Assembly (NCBI GenBank): GCA_030616465.1
Contig: JAUWXH010000065.1
Coordinates: forward strand, 1-8,167
Source of the DNA: Planctomycetota bacterium
Lineage (GTDB): Bacteria; Planctomycetota; Phycisphaerae; UBA1845; Fen-1342
DNA: 8,167 nt
Direction: 5' to 3'
Positions 1 through 6,963 of the stretch are shown here, one piece after another. The translations under genes were made by a program, and so were the position numbers. The notes beneath the pieces are model-generated. The model was not told where the DNA came from. It saw only the letters and a list, made by a program, of their open reading frames with translations, and ran no database searches. The number at the start of each line of letters is the position of its first letter. The stretch's first letter is position 1.

Positions 1-1
1 G

Positions 2-2311
2 GCAGATTTCACATTCAAGGCCGGCAGCCTGGGTACGGACGAGCTCAGAGTCACGGGTTTTTCCGGCACTGAGGCGCTCAGCGAGCTCTTCCACTTTCAC
101 GTCGACCTTTGCTCGGACCAGGCGGAAATCCCGTTTGACGAAGTGGTCGGCAAAGCCGCGCTGCTCGAGATCCACGGCTCGTTCGGCGCGCGGTATGTCA
201 GCGGCATCGTGCAGCGCTTCGAGGCACGCGGCCAAAGCGCCAACCTCTTCCACTACGCCGCGGATATCGTCCCGGTGCAATGGCTGCTGACCAAGCGTTA
301 CAAGTCGCGCATCTTCCAGGAGCACAATTGCTCGGACATGACCGTCCCGGGCATCATCCGCAAGGTGCTCGAAGACGCCGGCGTCCCCGAGGACAACTTC
401 CGTTTCGCGCTGCAAGGCAATTACGACAAACGCGAGTACGTGGTGCAGTACCGCGAATCGGAGATGGACTTCATTTCGCGGCTGATGGAGGCCGAAGGCA
501 TCTTCTATCTCTTCGAGCACACCGCCGAGGGGCACAAGATGGTCTTCGGCGACAACCCGGTGGCCCATGTCGTCACGCCGAACGAATCGGAGTTTGCCTA
601 CCGCGAGAAGACCGGAATGGTAACCGAGGCCCGTCAGGAATACGTCCACCACGTGCGCGACCGGCAAGAGATTCAGACAGTTGCCGTGGCGCTGGACGAT
701 TACAACTTCCAGCAGCCGCCGCTCGAGCTGATGACGAGCACGTCCGCGGACCAATACACCTCGTTGGAGTACAGCGACTATCCCGGCAAATACGTGGACA
801 AGAGCGTGGGCGAGCGCTACGTGCAGGTGCGGCTGGGAGAATTCCAGTGGCAACGGCACGTTCTGGAGATGCACGCCAGCGTGCGGGCCTGGATCGCGGG
901 CTTCAAATTCACGCTTAAGGAACACCCCACCGAGGCGCTCAACAGTGGCTATCTGGTCACCCGTCTGACGCACCAGGCCGCCCAGCCGCAAGCCGCCGAG
1001 GAAGAGGCCGGCGCGGCCTTCGGGTTGCAGTACCTCGCCCAGATTGAGGCGATCCCGGCGGACATCCCCTTCCGGCCGCCGCGCGTCACGCCCAAGCCGC
1101 GCGTGCACGGCAGCCAAACGGCGCTGGTCACGGGTCCGTCCGCGGAGGAGATTTACACGGACAAGTATGGGCGGGTGAAGGTGCATTTCCACTGGGACCG
1201 CGAGGGCCAGCACGACGAGAACGCCTCGTGCTGGATTCGCGTCAGCCACGGCTGGGCCGGCGGGCAGTACGGCATGATCTTCCTCCCACGCGTCGGGCAG
1301 GAAGTCATCGTGGACCACCTGGAAGGCGACCCCGACAAACCCATCATCACCGGCCGCGTCTACAACGGCGATTGCATGCCGCCCTACGGACTGCCCGGCG
1401 AAAAGACCAAGAGCACCGTCAAGGGTCACAGCTCCAAGGGCGGCGGCGGGACCAACGAGATCCGCTTCGAAGACCTCAAGGACAAAGAGCAACTGTTCAT
1501 CCAGGCCCAGCGCCAGATGGACACGCGCGTCAAGGCCAGCCACTTTCACACCATCGGCGGCAGCTACCACGTACACGTCGGCGGGAAAGAGGAGGGTAGC
1601 CTGTACGAGCTGATCCACAAGGACAAGCACGTTCACGTGAAGAACAACGTGGACACGCTCACCGACGTGGACGAATCGCACGAGATCAAGGGTAAGGTCT
1701 CGATCAAAGTGACCGGCACGCGTTCGACGGACGTCGGCGGGGATGTGGTCGACAAGTTCGGCATGAACCACAAGCACGAGGTCGCAATGACCTACGCGCT
1801 CAAGGCCCTGGCCATCAAGCTGGAAGCCTCCACCGGAATCGAGCTCAAGTGCGGCGGCAGCAGTATCGTGCTGACACCGGCCGCCATCTTTATCGTCGGC
1901 GGGCCACTGGTGAACATCAACACCGGCTCCGGCCCTCCCGTGGGCCCGGTGTCCGCAAGTGCGACCTCGCCCGAACAGGCTGGGGACGCGGCCGTAGCGG
2001 ACAAATCCGACCCGGGCAAGGACGTGCGCTACGACGGAGCGACGACAGAGTACGAGCCGCTCGAGGTTGAGCCGGGCGAAGAGCCGTCGGCCGAGGAAGA
2101 GGAAGAGGAGAAGACGTGGGTCGAAATCGAGCTGGTGGACGACATAGGCGAGCCGGTGGCCAGCGAGCCGTGTTGGCTGAAGCTGCCGAGCGGGCGTGAG
2201 ATCCGGCGCACGACCGACGCCGCCGGCCTCATCCGGGTGACGGGTATCGACCCCGGGGAGTGTGAAGTGAACTTCTACGAACGCGACCGCGAAGCCTGGG
2301 AGCGTGATTAA
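2..2311 (+). CDS. vgrG: Type VI secretion tip protein VgrG (TssI), 5' end outside window, with C-terminal extension
   Basis: This is the trimeric spike protein at the tip of the T6SS tail, combining gp27- and gp5-like parts. The frame is open from the left edge, and the residues before the first internal GTG (143) already read as a VgrG N-terminus (FTFKAGSLGTDELRV, then FSGTEALSELF). The true start therefore lies just outside, and 769 residues are visible. Approximate domains in window residues are: gp27-like part 5-370; OB-fold 382-457, with the hallmark run YTDKYGRVKVHFHWDREG, SCWIRVSH, GMIFLPRVGQEV and the 'GDPDKPIITGRVYN' end; then the gp5-like beta-helix stalk to about 650 (NEIRFEDLKDKEQLFIQAQ). 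A Glu-rich linker follows, and then a roughly 65-residue extension (EPVASEPCWLKLPSGR, TTDAAGLIRVTGIDPGECEV) resembling the carboxypeptidase-regulatory or transthyretin-like domains that some VgrGs use to carry effectors. A 17-nt gap separates it from the next gene, which suggests one operon. The family call is very secure; the role of the extension is inferred. Confidence 0.97.
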   Translation, partial: ADFTFKAGSLGTDELRVTGFSGTEALSELFHFHVDLCSDQAEIPFDEVVGKAALLEIHGSFGARYVSGIVQRFEARGQSANLFHYAADIVPVQWLLTKRYKSRIFQEHNCSDMTVPGIIRKVLEDAGVPEDNFRFALQGNYDKREYVVQYRESEMDFISRLMEAEGIFYLFEHTAEGHKMVFGDNPVAHVVTPNESEFAYREKTGMVTEARQEYVHHVRDRQEIQTVAVALDDYNFQQPPLELMTSTSADQYTSLEYSDYPGKYVDKSVGERYVQVRLGEFQWQRHVLEMHASVRAWIAGFKFTLKEHPTEALNSGYLVTRLTHQAAQPQAAEEEAGAAFGLQYLAQIEAIPADIPFRPPRVTPKPRVHGSQTALVTGPSAEEIYTDKYGRVKVHFHWDREGQHDENASCWIRVSHGWAGGQYGMIFLPRVGQEVIVDHLEGDPDKPIITGRVYNGDCMPPYGLPGEKTKSTVKGHSSKGGGGTNEIRFEDLKDKEQLFIQAQRQMDTRVKASHFHTIGGSYHVHVGGKEEGSLYELIHKDKHVHVKNNVDTLTDVDESHEIKGKVSIKVTGTRSTDVGGDVVDKFGMNHKHEVAMTYALKALAIKLEASTGIELKCGGSSIVLTPAAIFIVGGPLVNINTGSGPPVGPVSASATSPEQAGDAAVADKSDPGKDVRYDGATTEYEPLEVEPGEEPSAEEEEEEKTWVEIELVDDIGEPVASEPCWLKLPSGREIRRTTDAAGLIRVTGIDPGECEVNFYERDREAWERD

Positions 2312-2328
2312 CAAGCGAGGAGATACGC

Positions 2329-4623
2329 ATGGGGCGATCACGCGCGAGTTCTGACCCAACCCAGTCCACCGCCGGCACTACAAGTGAAGCGGGGGGCGCC
2401 GCCGACGATGGCGAAACCGCATCCCGCGGCACCTGGTATACCGTTCGTCGCGGCGACACGCTTTCACATATCGCCCATGAGCACGGGCTGGCCAGTTGGC
2501 GGCAGATCTACGACGCACCGGAGAACGAGGAGTTTCGGCGGACACATCCCGACCCGGACCTGATCTACCCAGGCGACCGCGTCTTCGTGCCGGACCCCAA
2601 CCAGAAGACCGAGACGGTGCCGACGACGGACCGGACACGCTTCCGGGTGACTGGGTCGGGTGTGCGCCTGCGCTTCATCTTCGACAATGGCGACGATAAC
2701 CCGAACAACGACCGCGAGCTGACCTATCTGTGCGTCAGCAACCTGGTCACGACCGACAACCTGCCCGAGGATTTCGGCCCGAACGCCGAAGGATCGGACG
2801 ACGCGGACCACTTCAAGGTCGAGATCGAGGATCCGCACGAGCGGGCCGACACGATCCCAGCCGACAAGGTCACCCTGGAAGCGCTCAAACCACGAGCAGA
2901 TGACGATGCACCCCGTGGCACTTGGTATACCGTTCGCAGCGGCGACACGCTTTCAGGTATCGCCCAGGAGCACGGGCTGGACAGTTGGCGACAGATCTAC
3001 TATGCGCCGGAAAACGAGGAGTTTCGGCGGACGCGTCCCGACCCGGACGTGATTTACCCCGGTGACCGCGTCTTCGTTCCCGACCCAAACCAGGATGCGG
3101 TGCCGGCAGACCGGACGGAATACGCGTCATTCAGCCCGGAGCGGAAGCTGCAAATCGAGTTGCAGCGCGTGAATGACGAGCGCGGCCAGCCGACGAACAG
3201 ATTCCGCTCGCGCTACCTGCGCCTGGTTACCGACACCGGCGACCAGAACGCCAACAGCGACCAGTGCCTGCTGACCGACTGGGACCCGAGCGAACCGACG
3301 CTCGAAATCCTCGATCAGGTCGTGCAGGTCGAATACCGGCGCGATGAGGGCGATCGGCCGAAGGCGCGGATTCCGATCGGCCACGATCGCCGGCGCATCC
3401 GCATGGCGGCCCATGTTCTCCGGCGGGTCCCCGGGGGCACCCCGATCGTCCCAGTCGCCGACGCGGAAAAGCGCGTACGCAAGTGGTATCGGCGCGCCTA
3501 TGCCCAGGCGAATCTGGCCCCGAAGCTGGTCGCGGAGGTCGACGACGTGGACCCCCCGCGCAACATGCTGGTCGTCTCCAACAACAGCGGGGCGAACGCC
3601 GCCGGCAACGCGAACAACCGGATGCGGTTCCATGTCCGCGGCAACGCGAACGGGATCACGTATACGCTCCAGAGCGGCGACGACCAGGCGCGCATCTCCA
3701 CGGACCATGACATCAGCGACTGGAACGCCGTCTGGAACCATGCCGAGAACGCCGATCTGCGCACGCAGCGCGGAAACGCCTCGAGCCTGCGCGTCGGCGA
3801 CGAGCTGTACATTCCCGCCTCGGGCGGGCGTGTCTGGGTCGTTTACCGTCCACCGGGGGGGCAGACGCCGATCCGCACCGCTCAGGCTCTGGCCCAGCGG
3901 GTGCGCACGGCCGGCTACACCGCGGACGCCTTCCAGAACCAGGCGCGGCCGCCAGACCCGCGGGGCTCGGCAGACCTGCTGATCAAGGAGTCGGACGGAT
4001 CGCTGGTGACGCTGGAGGATGAAGAGAGCAATGACAACACACAGGCTTTGACGGTCGCCCGCGTGAGCACGACGAATTTCGAGGTCTCGAGCAACGACGC
4101 CGCCGGGGGCTGGGCAACTCACAATATCGGCTCGCCGGAGCAACGCGCGCTGGTCCGCAACTACCGCACCGCCTTCGATCGCGTCGAGTGCTTCGTAGCG
4201 GGGACGGTGCAGTACGACAACGACGCCGACCACACGATTCGCGGTCGAGCAGTCATGGCCAAGACGTTTCGTCCGGCGGCCGAACGGCCGCGCAATCCGC
4301 TGTTGCGTTCGACCTACATGGCAGACACGACCATGAACGCGACTGACGATAGCGCGGCCGGTGACACGGCCGATCGTAACCCATTCACGTTCCCGCACGA
4401 ATCGGGACACGTGATCATCGATGCCTATCACACGTTGAACGCCAACCAGGTCATGAGGGGCGGGGGGGGGCATGGGACCTCCGGCACCAACGCGGTGGAT
4501 GCCACCAAACGCATCTACGACTCGGCCTTGGCGTTCGGGAACATGGCCGGCATATCGCCGTTTAACCAGTGTTCGCGCCTGCGGTCGTCAGGCGCTTCCG
4601 TGTTGGAGAACTGGAGCGCCTGA
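2329..4623 (+). CDS. Putative T6SS effector: triple LysM protein with C-terminal HExxH zinc metallopeptidase-like domain
   Basis: This 764-residue protein starts at ATG 2329, with a strong GAGGAG Shine-Dalgarno (2317-2322) six bases upstream. Two near-identical LysM modules lie at residues 34-90 and 197-253 (GTWYTVR.GDTLS.IA.EHGL, then YPGDRVFVPDP). A third, divergent one is at about 443-497 (YTLQSGD, VGDELYIPA). LysM domains bind N-acetylglucosamine chains such as peptidoglycan. They also occur in phage-tail-like and T6SS proteins, where they may aid docking. The last 80 residues hold PHESGH (H690, E691, H694), followed by D698, H701 and then NQVM, which resembles a zincin active site with a Met-turn. 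The third-ligand spacing is one residue longer than the metzincin HExxHxxGxxH. No Sec signal peptide is visible. The position directly after vgrG supports a VgrG-delivered effector. LysM is certain, metallopeptidase likely, and toxicity and target (cell wall or protein) are inferred. Confidence 0.82.
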   Translation: MGRSRASSDPTQSTAGTTSEAGGAADDGETASRGTWYTVRRGDTLSHIAHEHGLASWRQIYDAPENEEFRRTHPDPDLIYPGDRVFVPDPNQKTETVPTTDRTRFRVTGSGVRLRFIFDNGDDNPNNDRELTYLCVSNLVTTDNLPEDFGPNAEGSDDADHFKVEIEDPHERADTIPADKVTLEALKPRADDDAPRGTWYTVRSGDTLSGIAQEHGLDSWRQIYYAPENEEFRRTRPDPDVIYPGDRVFVPDPNQDAVPADRTEYASFSPERKLQIELQRVNDERGQPTNRFRSRYLRLVTDTGDQNANSDQCLLTDWDPSEPTLEILDQVVQVEYRRDEGDRPKARIPIGHDRRRIRMAAHVLRRVPGGTPIVPVADAEKRVRKWYRRAYAQANLAPKLVAEVDDVDPPRNMLVVSNNSGANAAGNANNRMRFHVRGNANGITYTLQSGDDQARISTDHDISDWNAVWNHAENADLRTQRGNASSLRVGDELYIPASGGRVWVVYRPPGGQTPIRTAQALAQRVRTAGYTADAFQNQARPPDPRGSADLLIKESDGSLVTLEDEESNDNTQALTVARVSTTNFEVSSNDAAGGWATHNIGSPEQRALVRNYRTAFDRVECFVAGTVQYDNDADHTIRGRAVMAKTFRPAAERPRNPLLRSTYMADTTMNATDDSAAGDTADRNPFTFPHESGHVIIDAYHTLNANQVMRGGGGHGTSGTNAVDATKRIYDSALAFGNMAGISPFNQCSRLRSSGASVLENWSA
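2428..2604 (+). repeat. Direct repeat copy 1: LysM module 1
   Basis: This 177-bp in-frame unit encodes LysM 1. It aligns without gaps to 2917-3093: by hand count there are about 21 base differences, and 52 of 59 residues are identical. Many differences are silent, which points to an internal duplication kept under protein-level selection. Confidence 0.9.
2917..3093 (+). repeat. Direct repeat copy 2: LysM module 2
   Basis: This is the second 177-bp copy, encoding LysM 2. It lies 312 bases after the end of copy 1. The residue changes relative to copy 1 (for example R41S, H47G, H50Q, A55D, D62Y, H73R and L78V in copy-1 numbering) are scattered and leave the GDTL and YPGDRVFVP cores intact. The sequence between the copies is not itself duplicated. 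Confidence 0.9.
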
Positions 4624-4646
4624 GGCTCCGGCAGCGCTCACGGACC

Positions 4647-4653
4647 AAGGGAA
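4647..4653 (+). promoter_or_regulatory. Ribosome binding site that decides the start of the 340-residue gene
   Basis: AAGGGAA sits five bases before ATG 4659. The reading frame is open further upstream, to an ATG at 4569. That start would overlap the end of the LysM gene by 55 bases and add an Arg-rich stretch unlike the rest of the protein. The site at 4647 therefore favours the ATG at 4659. Confidence 0.65.
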
Positions 4654-4658
4654 CTGAT

Positions 4659-5681
4659 ATGGAACCGGATCAAGAGCAGGACCAGGACCAGGAACAAGAA
4701 CAGGAACAAGCCTATCTGAGAGAGGAGACGGCCAAGCTGCTACTCGACCACTTCTTCTTCGAGCACGGTCCCTTCCGCGTGGAGATCATCCCCAAGCGCG
4801 TGGATCCGGCGTACGCCGACAAATACATCCGCGAGAAGATCGAGACGGATGCCGAGCCGGTAGTCTGCCGTCATGCGCGGCAGTTCGTGGACTTTTATGA
4901 GCTGCGGCAGACGCTGCCGCACTTCCACGATTTCCTGAAAAAGGCCGAAAGCGACGGCACGGCATTCAGCCGGTCGATGCAGATCGTCATGCTGCTGGGC
5001 GAAGTCGGCGCAGAAGACGACTGGAAGCTGGCCGACGACTACTTCCAGAACCAGTTGCTGACGGTGCCGCTTGCGCGGCAGCGCTTGCCCGGTTTGCTGC
5101 GCTGCTGGGCGGCGCTGGGCCCGAAGTCTTCGCTGGCCAAGCTCGAAGAGCTGTTCACCATCGAGGTCGACTTCCGCCAGAAGACGCGCGACCGCGGCGA
5201 CGAGGGCGAACTCAGGTATCAGCGCCTCCGCGCAGTCCACGCGAACGATCTGCCGCGCGCCAAGCGCGCCGTAAAGTATCGCGAGAAGATCGAGCAGACC
5301 AAGGATCAAGCCCGGCTGAAGGCGCTGATCGAGAACTACGCGCGGTTGGACAACTACCCGCCCGAGTATCTCAACGACTGGGCGGCGCGGATGCTGCAAC
5401 GGGCTGCCGCCGAGAACAAGGAAACCAGGGACACGATCATCAAGCTGATGCGCGAGAGCATCGAGGCAACCGCAAAAGCCCGGACGATCGACCACGAGGC
5501 GAAAGCATTTGTAAAGCGGCGGCTGCTCCGGGCGATCCAGCTCTTCGACGAAAGCCAGCTGGAAAGCGACGAGCTCAGCTTCCTGAAGCAGCAACTGAAG
5601 GTTTCCGGCGAGGGCGATCTGCTCTCGACCCTGCAGCCGCAGCCGGTACCCGAACACCAGACCGGTGTCGGAAACCCTTGA
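4659..5681 (+). CDS. Uncharacterised helical protein with N-terminal Asp/Glu-Gln repeat; candidate immunity or adaptor protein
   Basis: I do not recognise a family for this 340-residue protein. The start is taken at ATG 4659 because of its Shine-Dalgarno and because the natural N-terminus then begins MEPDQEQDQ. Residues 4-17 form seven Asp/Glu-Gln pairs. The remainder is rich in charged and Leu/Ala residues, appears all-helical, and has the look of HEAT/TPR-like arrays (for example AEDDWKLADDYFQNQLL and LARQRLPGLLRCWAALG). No signal peptide or membrane segment is seen, so it should be cytoplasmic. It lies 35 bases after the putative LysM-metallopeptidase effector and 67 bases before the PAAR gene. 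This suggests an immunity protein, a chaperone or a spike-loading adaptor. A cytoplasmic immunity protein would imply that the LysM protein has an intracellular target; an adaptor role would not. It does not look like the known DUF4123, DUF1795 or DUF2169 adaptors by eye. The gene itself is well supported, its function is not. Confidence 0.85.
   Translation: MEPDQEQDQDQEQEQEQAYLREETAKLLLDHFFFEHGPFRVEIIPKRVDPAYADKYIREKIETDAEPVVCRHARQFVDFYELRQTLPHFHDFLKKAESDGTAFSRSMQIVMLLGEVGAEDDWKLADDYFQNQLLTVPLARQRLPGLLRCWAALGPKSSLAKLEELFTIEVDFRQKTRDRGDEGELRYQRLRAVHANDLPRAKRAVKYREKIEQTKDQARLKALIENYARLDNYPPEYLNDWAARMLQRAAAENKETRDTIIKLMRESIEATAKARTIDHEAKAFVKRRLLRAIQLFDESQLESDELSFLKQQLKVSGEGDLLSTLQPQPVPEHQTGVGNP
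4668..4709 (+). repeat. Seven in-frame GAN-CAR hexamer units (Asp/Glu-Gln repeat)
   Basis: Seven consecutive six-base units of the form GAT/C/A/G followed by CAA/CAG encode (D/E)Q x7 at the N-terminus of the 340-residue protein. The unit length is a multiple of three. Slippage would therefore change tail length without shifting the frame. Confidence 0.85.
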
Positions 5682-5724
5682 TGATCCGGGCCGTTTCCAA
5701 CCGGGAAGAACCGGCGTGAGGACC

Positions 5725-5742
5725 CGCCTCAAAGGCGAGGAA
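5725..5742 (+). promoter_or_regulatory. Shine-Dalgarno of the PAAR gene with a small hairpin at its edge
   Basis: GAGGAA (5737-5742) precedes ATG 5749 by six bases and fixes the start. Immediately upstream, CGCCT (5725-5729) can pair with AGGCG (5733-5737) across a CAA loop, so the stem ends at the first base of the Shine-Dalgarno. The ribosome binding site is clear. Any regulatory effect of the five-base-pair stem is speculative. Confidence 0.5.
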
Positions 5743-5748
5743 TAACCG

Positions 5749-6561
5749 ATGCCACCCGCAGCCAGAGTCACGGACATGCACACCTGCCCGATGGTGACCG
5801 GCGTGGTCCCGCACGTGGGCGGCCCTATCCTACCGGCGGGTCATCCGACGACCCTCATCGGGGGGCTGCCGGCTGCTCGGATCGGCGACATGCTCACCTG
5901 CACCGGCCCGCCCGACGTGATCGTCAAAGGATCGCCGACGGTCATCATCGGGGGCATGCCGGCCGCACGGATGGGCGACAACACCGCCCACGGCGGCGTC
6001 ATCGTTCTGGGCCATGGCATCACCATGATCGGCGACTCCGGCAGCGGCGGTGGTGGTGGCGGCGGCGGCGCCGCCGGAGCCGGTGATGCAGGCGCGGGCG
6101 GGGCCCCCGGTACCGGCGCCGCGGCAGCTAAGACCCCGCCAACACAAGCTCCGACTGCCGCTGAGCTGGAGAACGATCCGACGGTGCATGCGGCGCTGGA
6201 ACAGGCATGGACCGATTCCCAACCGAACAACGCAGCCAATCGTCACGAGGAAGGGGGATGGATCTACATGGATACCTCCACTGGTGACATCACCGTGGAA
6301 CGTGCTCCGGCGGGCGCCCAGGCGGGCATTGACTTGAGCCGCCCCCCACACGTTCCGGGTTCCGTGGTGGTCGGCAAGTTTCATACGCACCCGAATCCGA
6401 CATCCGAGGGATGGGACCCGGGGCCTAGCGATCCAGGAGACGTACAGGTCGACGCCCGTCATGGCGTGCCCGATCTGATCCGGGCCGACGATGGCGTTCA
6501 TCACTCCGGCCCCGACAGTCGGCGTGGAGGACTTGCCGGTGGACCTGGCTTTCCCCGATGA
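5749..6561 (+). CDS. PAAR-domain spike protein with C-terminal JAB/JAMM-like (putative peptidase toxin) domain
   Basis: This 270-residue protein carries a PAAR domain at residues 1-96: RVTDMHTCP, PHVGGPILPAG, two 'GG.PAAR.GD' repeats, and NTAHGGVIVLG. His and Cys residues that could bind the tip zinc are present (H11, C13, H22, C51, H81). PAAR proteins sharpen the VgrG spike and carry effectors. A Gly/Ala/Pro linker (about 97-140) leads to a C-terminal domain with EEGGW (E167/E168), KFHTHPNP (H212, H214) and GPSDPGD (S227, D228, D231). This arrangement resembles the Glu...HxH...SxxD zinc site of JAB/MPN (JAMM) peptidases found in bacterial polymorphic toxins. The final HGVPDLIRADDG...SGP...RGGLAGGPGFP also looks like a conserved family tail. 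It overlaps the next gene by ATGA. PAAR is secure and the JAB-like call fairly strong. The substrate is unknown; a lipoprotein partner suggests a periplasmic target such as peptidoglycan stem peptides. Confidence 0.88.
   Translation: MPPAARVTDMHTCPMVTGVVPHVGGPILPAGHPTTLIGGLPAARIGDMLTCTGPPDVIVKGSPTVIIGGMPAARMGDNTAHGGVIVLGHGITMIGDSGSGGGGGGGGAAGAGDAGAGGAPGTGAAAAKTPPTQAPTAAELENDPTVHAALEQAWTDSQPNNAANRHEEGGWIYMDTSTGDITVERAPAGAQAGIDLSRPPHVPGSVVVGKFHTHPNPTSEGWDPGPSDPGDVQVDARHGVPDLIRADDGVHHSGPDSRRGGLAGGPGFPR
5905..6036 (+). repeat. PAAR C-terminal-half repeat, intact copy
   Basis: This 132-bp segment encodes PAAR residues 53-96. It aligns without gaps to 7292-7423, with about 16 mismatches by hand count (about 88% identity). 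Two stretches of roughly 30 bases are identical, around the second PAAR motif and the HGGVIVLG motif. Confidence 0.92.
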
Positions 6562-6893
6562 TAAAGTCGATCCCGAAATGGCAGTGTGGCTTGTGCCTGG
6601 TCGCCCTCGCGCTTCCCTCTTGTGGACAGGAGTACAGGAAGATGAACAGCACCGGAATGACGCCGAACCACGCGGAGTGGCACATCTCTGCGAATGAAGC
6701 TGTGAAGATCGCGCAGACGGACGCTGAGAAGGTATATCGTGATCTGTCCATCTACCGCGTGAAGGCCACTCTTGAGCGGGACGGATGGCACGTTGTCTAT
6801 GAGCCGAAGAACCGATCACTTAACGCCGGCGGCCCGCGCTATCTAATCGAGCCAACGAGTGGGAGAATACTTGACAAGAGATATCAACAATAG
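6558..6893 (+). CDS. Putative lipoprotein immunity protein (NTF2-fold immunity-like), translationally coupled to the PAAR-JAB toxin
   Basis: This 111-residue protein starts at ATG 6558, overlapping the toxin stop as ATGA. No good independent Shine-Dalgarno is seen, so translational coupling is likely. The N-terminus is a lipoprotein signal: a Lys-containing n-region, a hydrophobic stretch (LCLVALALPS) and C22 in LPSC, where Pro at -2 is atypical for a lipobox. The mature part reads as a small alpha+beta domain (EAVKIAQTDAEKVY, GWHVVYEPKN, GGPRYLIEPTSGRILDKRY). Its end, 'GGP.Y.I...tG.IL...Y', matches what I recall of NTF2-fold immunity proteins of polymorphic toxin systems. Gene order and coupling make it the likely antidote of the upstream JAB-like toxin, anchored in the periplasm. 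A PepSY-like domain is the main alternative. Base composition is visibly less GC-rich than the toxin gene, as is common for immunity genes. Confidence 0.8.
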   Translation: MIKSIPKWQCGLCLVALALPSCGQEYRKMNSTGMTPNHAEWHISANEAVKIAQTDAEKVYRDLSIYRVKATLERDGWHVVYEPKNRSLNAGGPRYLIEPTSGRILDKRYQQ

Positions 6894-6963
6894 TGTTTCG
6901 GCTGTGACTATGCACCCGGTGGACCACTGAGTATGCGGATACAAAGGCACAAGGAAACTAACG

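Noticed and set aside
3127..4473. 448-codon minus-strand open frame opposite the LysM-metallopeptidase gene
   Set aside because: Long antisense frames are expected in GC-rich genes. Its translation is rich in Arg/Val/Ala without recognisable domains, while the plus strand has clear LysM and HExxH motifs.
4569..4658. Upstream start (ATG 4569) for the 340-residue gene
   Set aside because: It would overlap the LysM gene end, adds an Arg-rich segment unlike the rest, and has no ribosome site. ATG 4659 has one.
4740..5783. 347-codon minus-strand open frame opposite the 340-residue gene
   Set aside because: The plus-strand frame has a good ribosome site and operon spacing. The antisense translation has low-complexity Leu/Val/Arg composition and overlaps the PAAR start.
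5830..6819. 329-codon minus-strand open frame opposite the PAAR gene
   Set aside because: It crosses the PAAR-JAB gene and the immunity gene, both well supported on the plus strand. Its translation contains Ala/Gly runs mirroring the linker.
6871..6899. Perfect TTGACA as a possible -35 box for the small ORF
   Set aside because: No acceptable -10 hexamer lies 16-18 bases downstream (TGTTTC region), and the hexamer is inside the immunity coding sequence (Leu-Asp-Lys codons).
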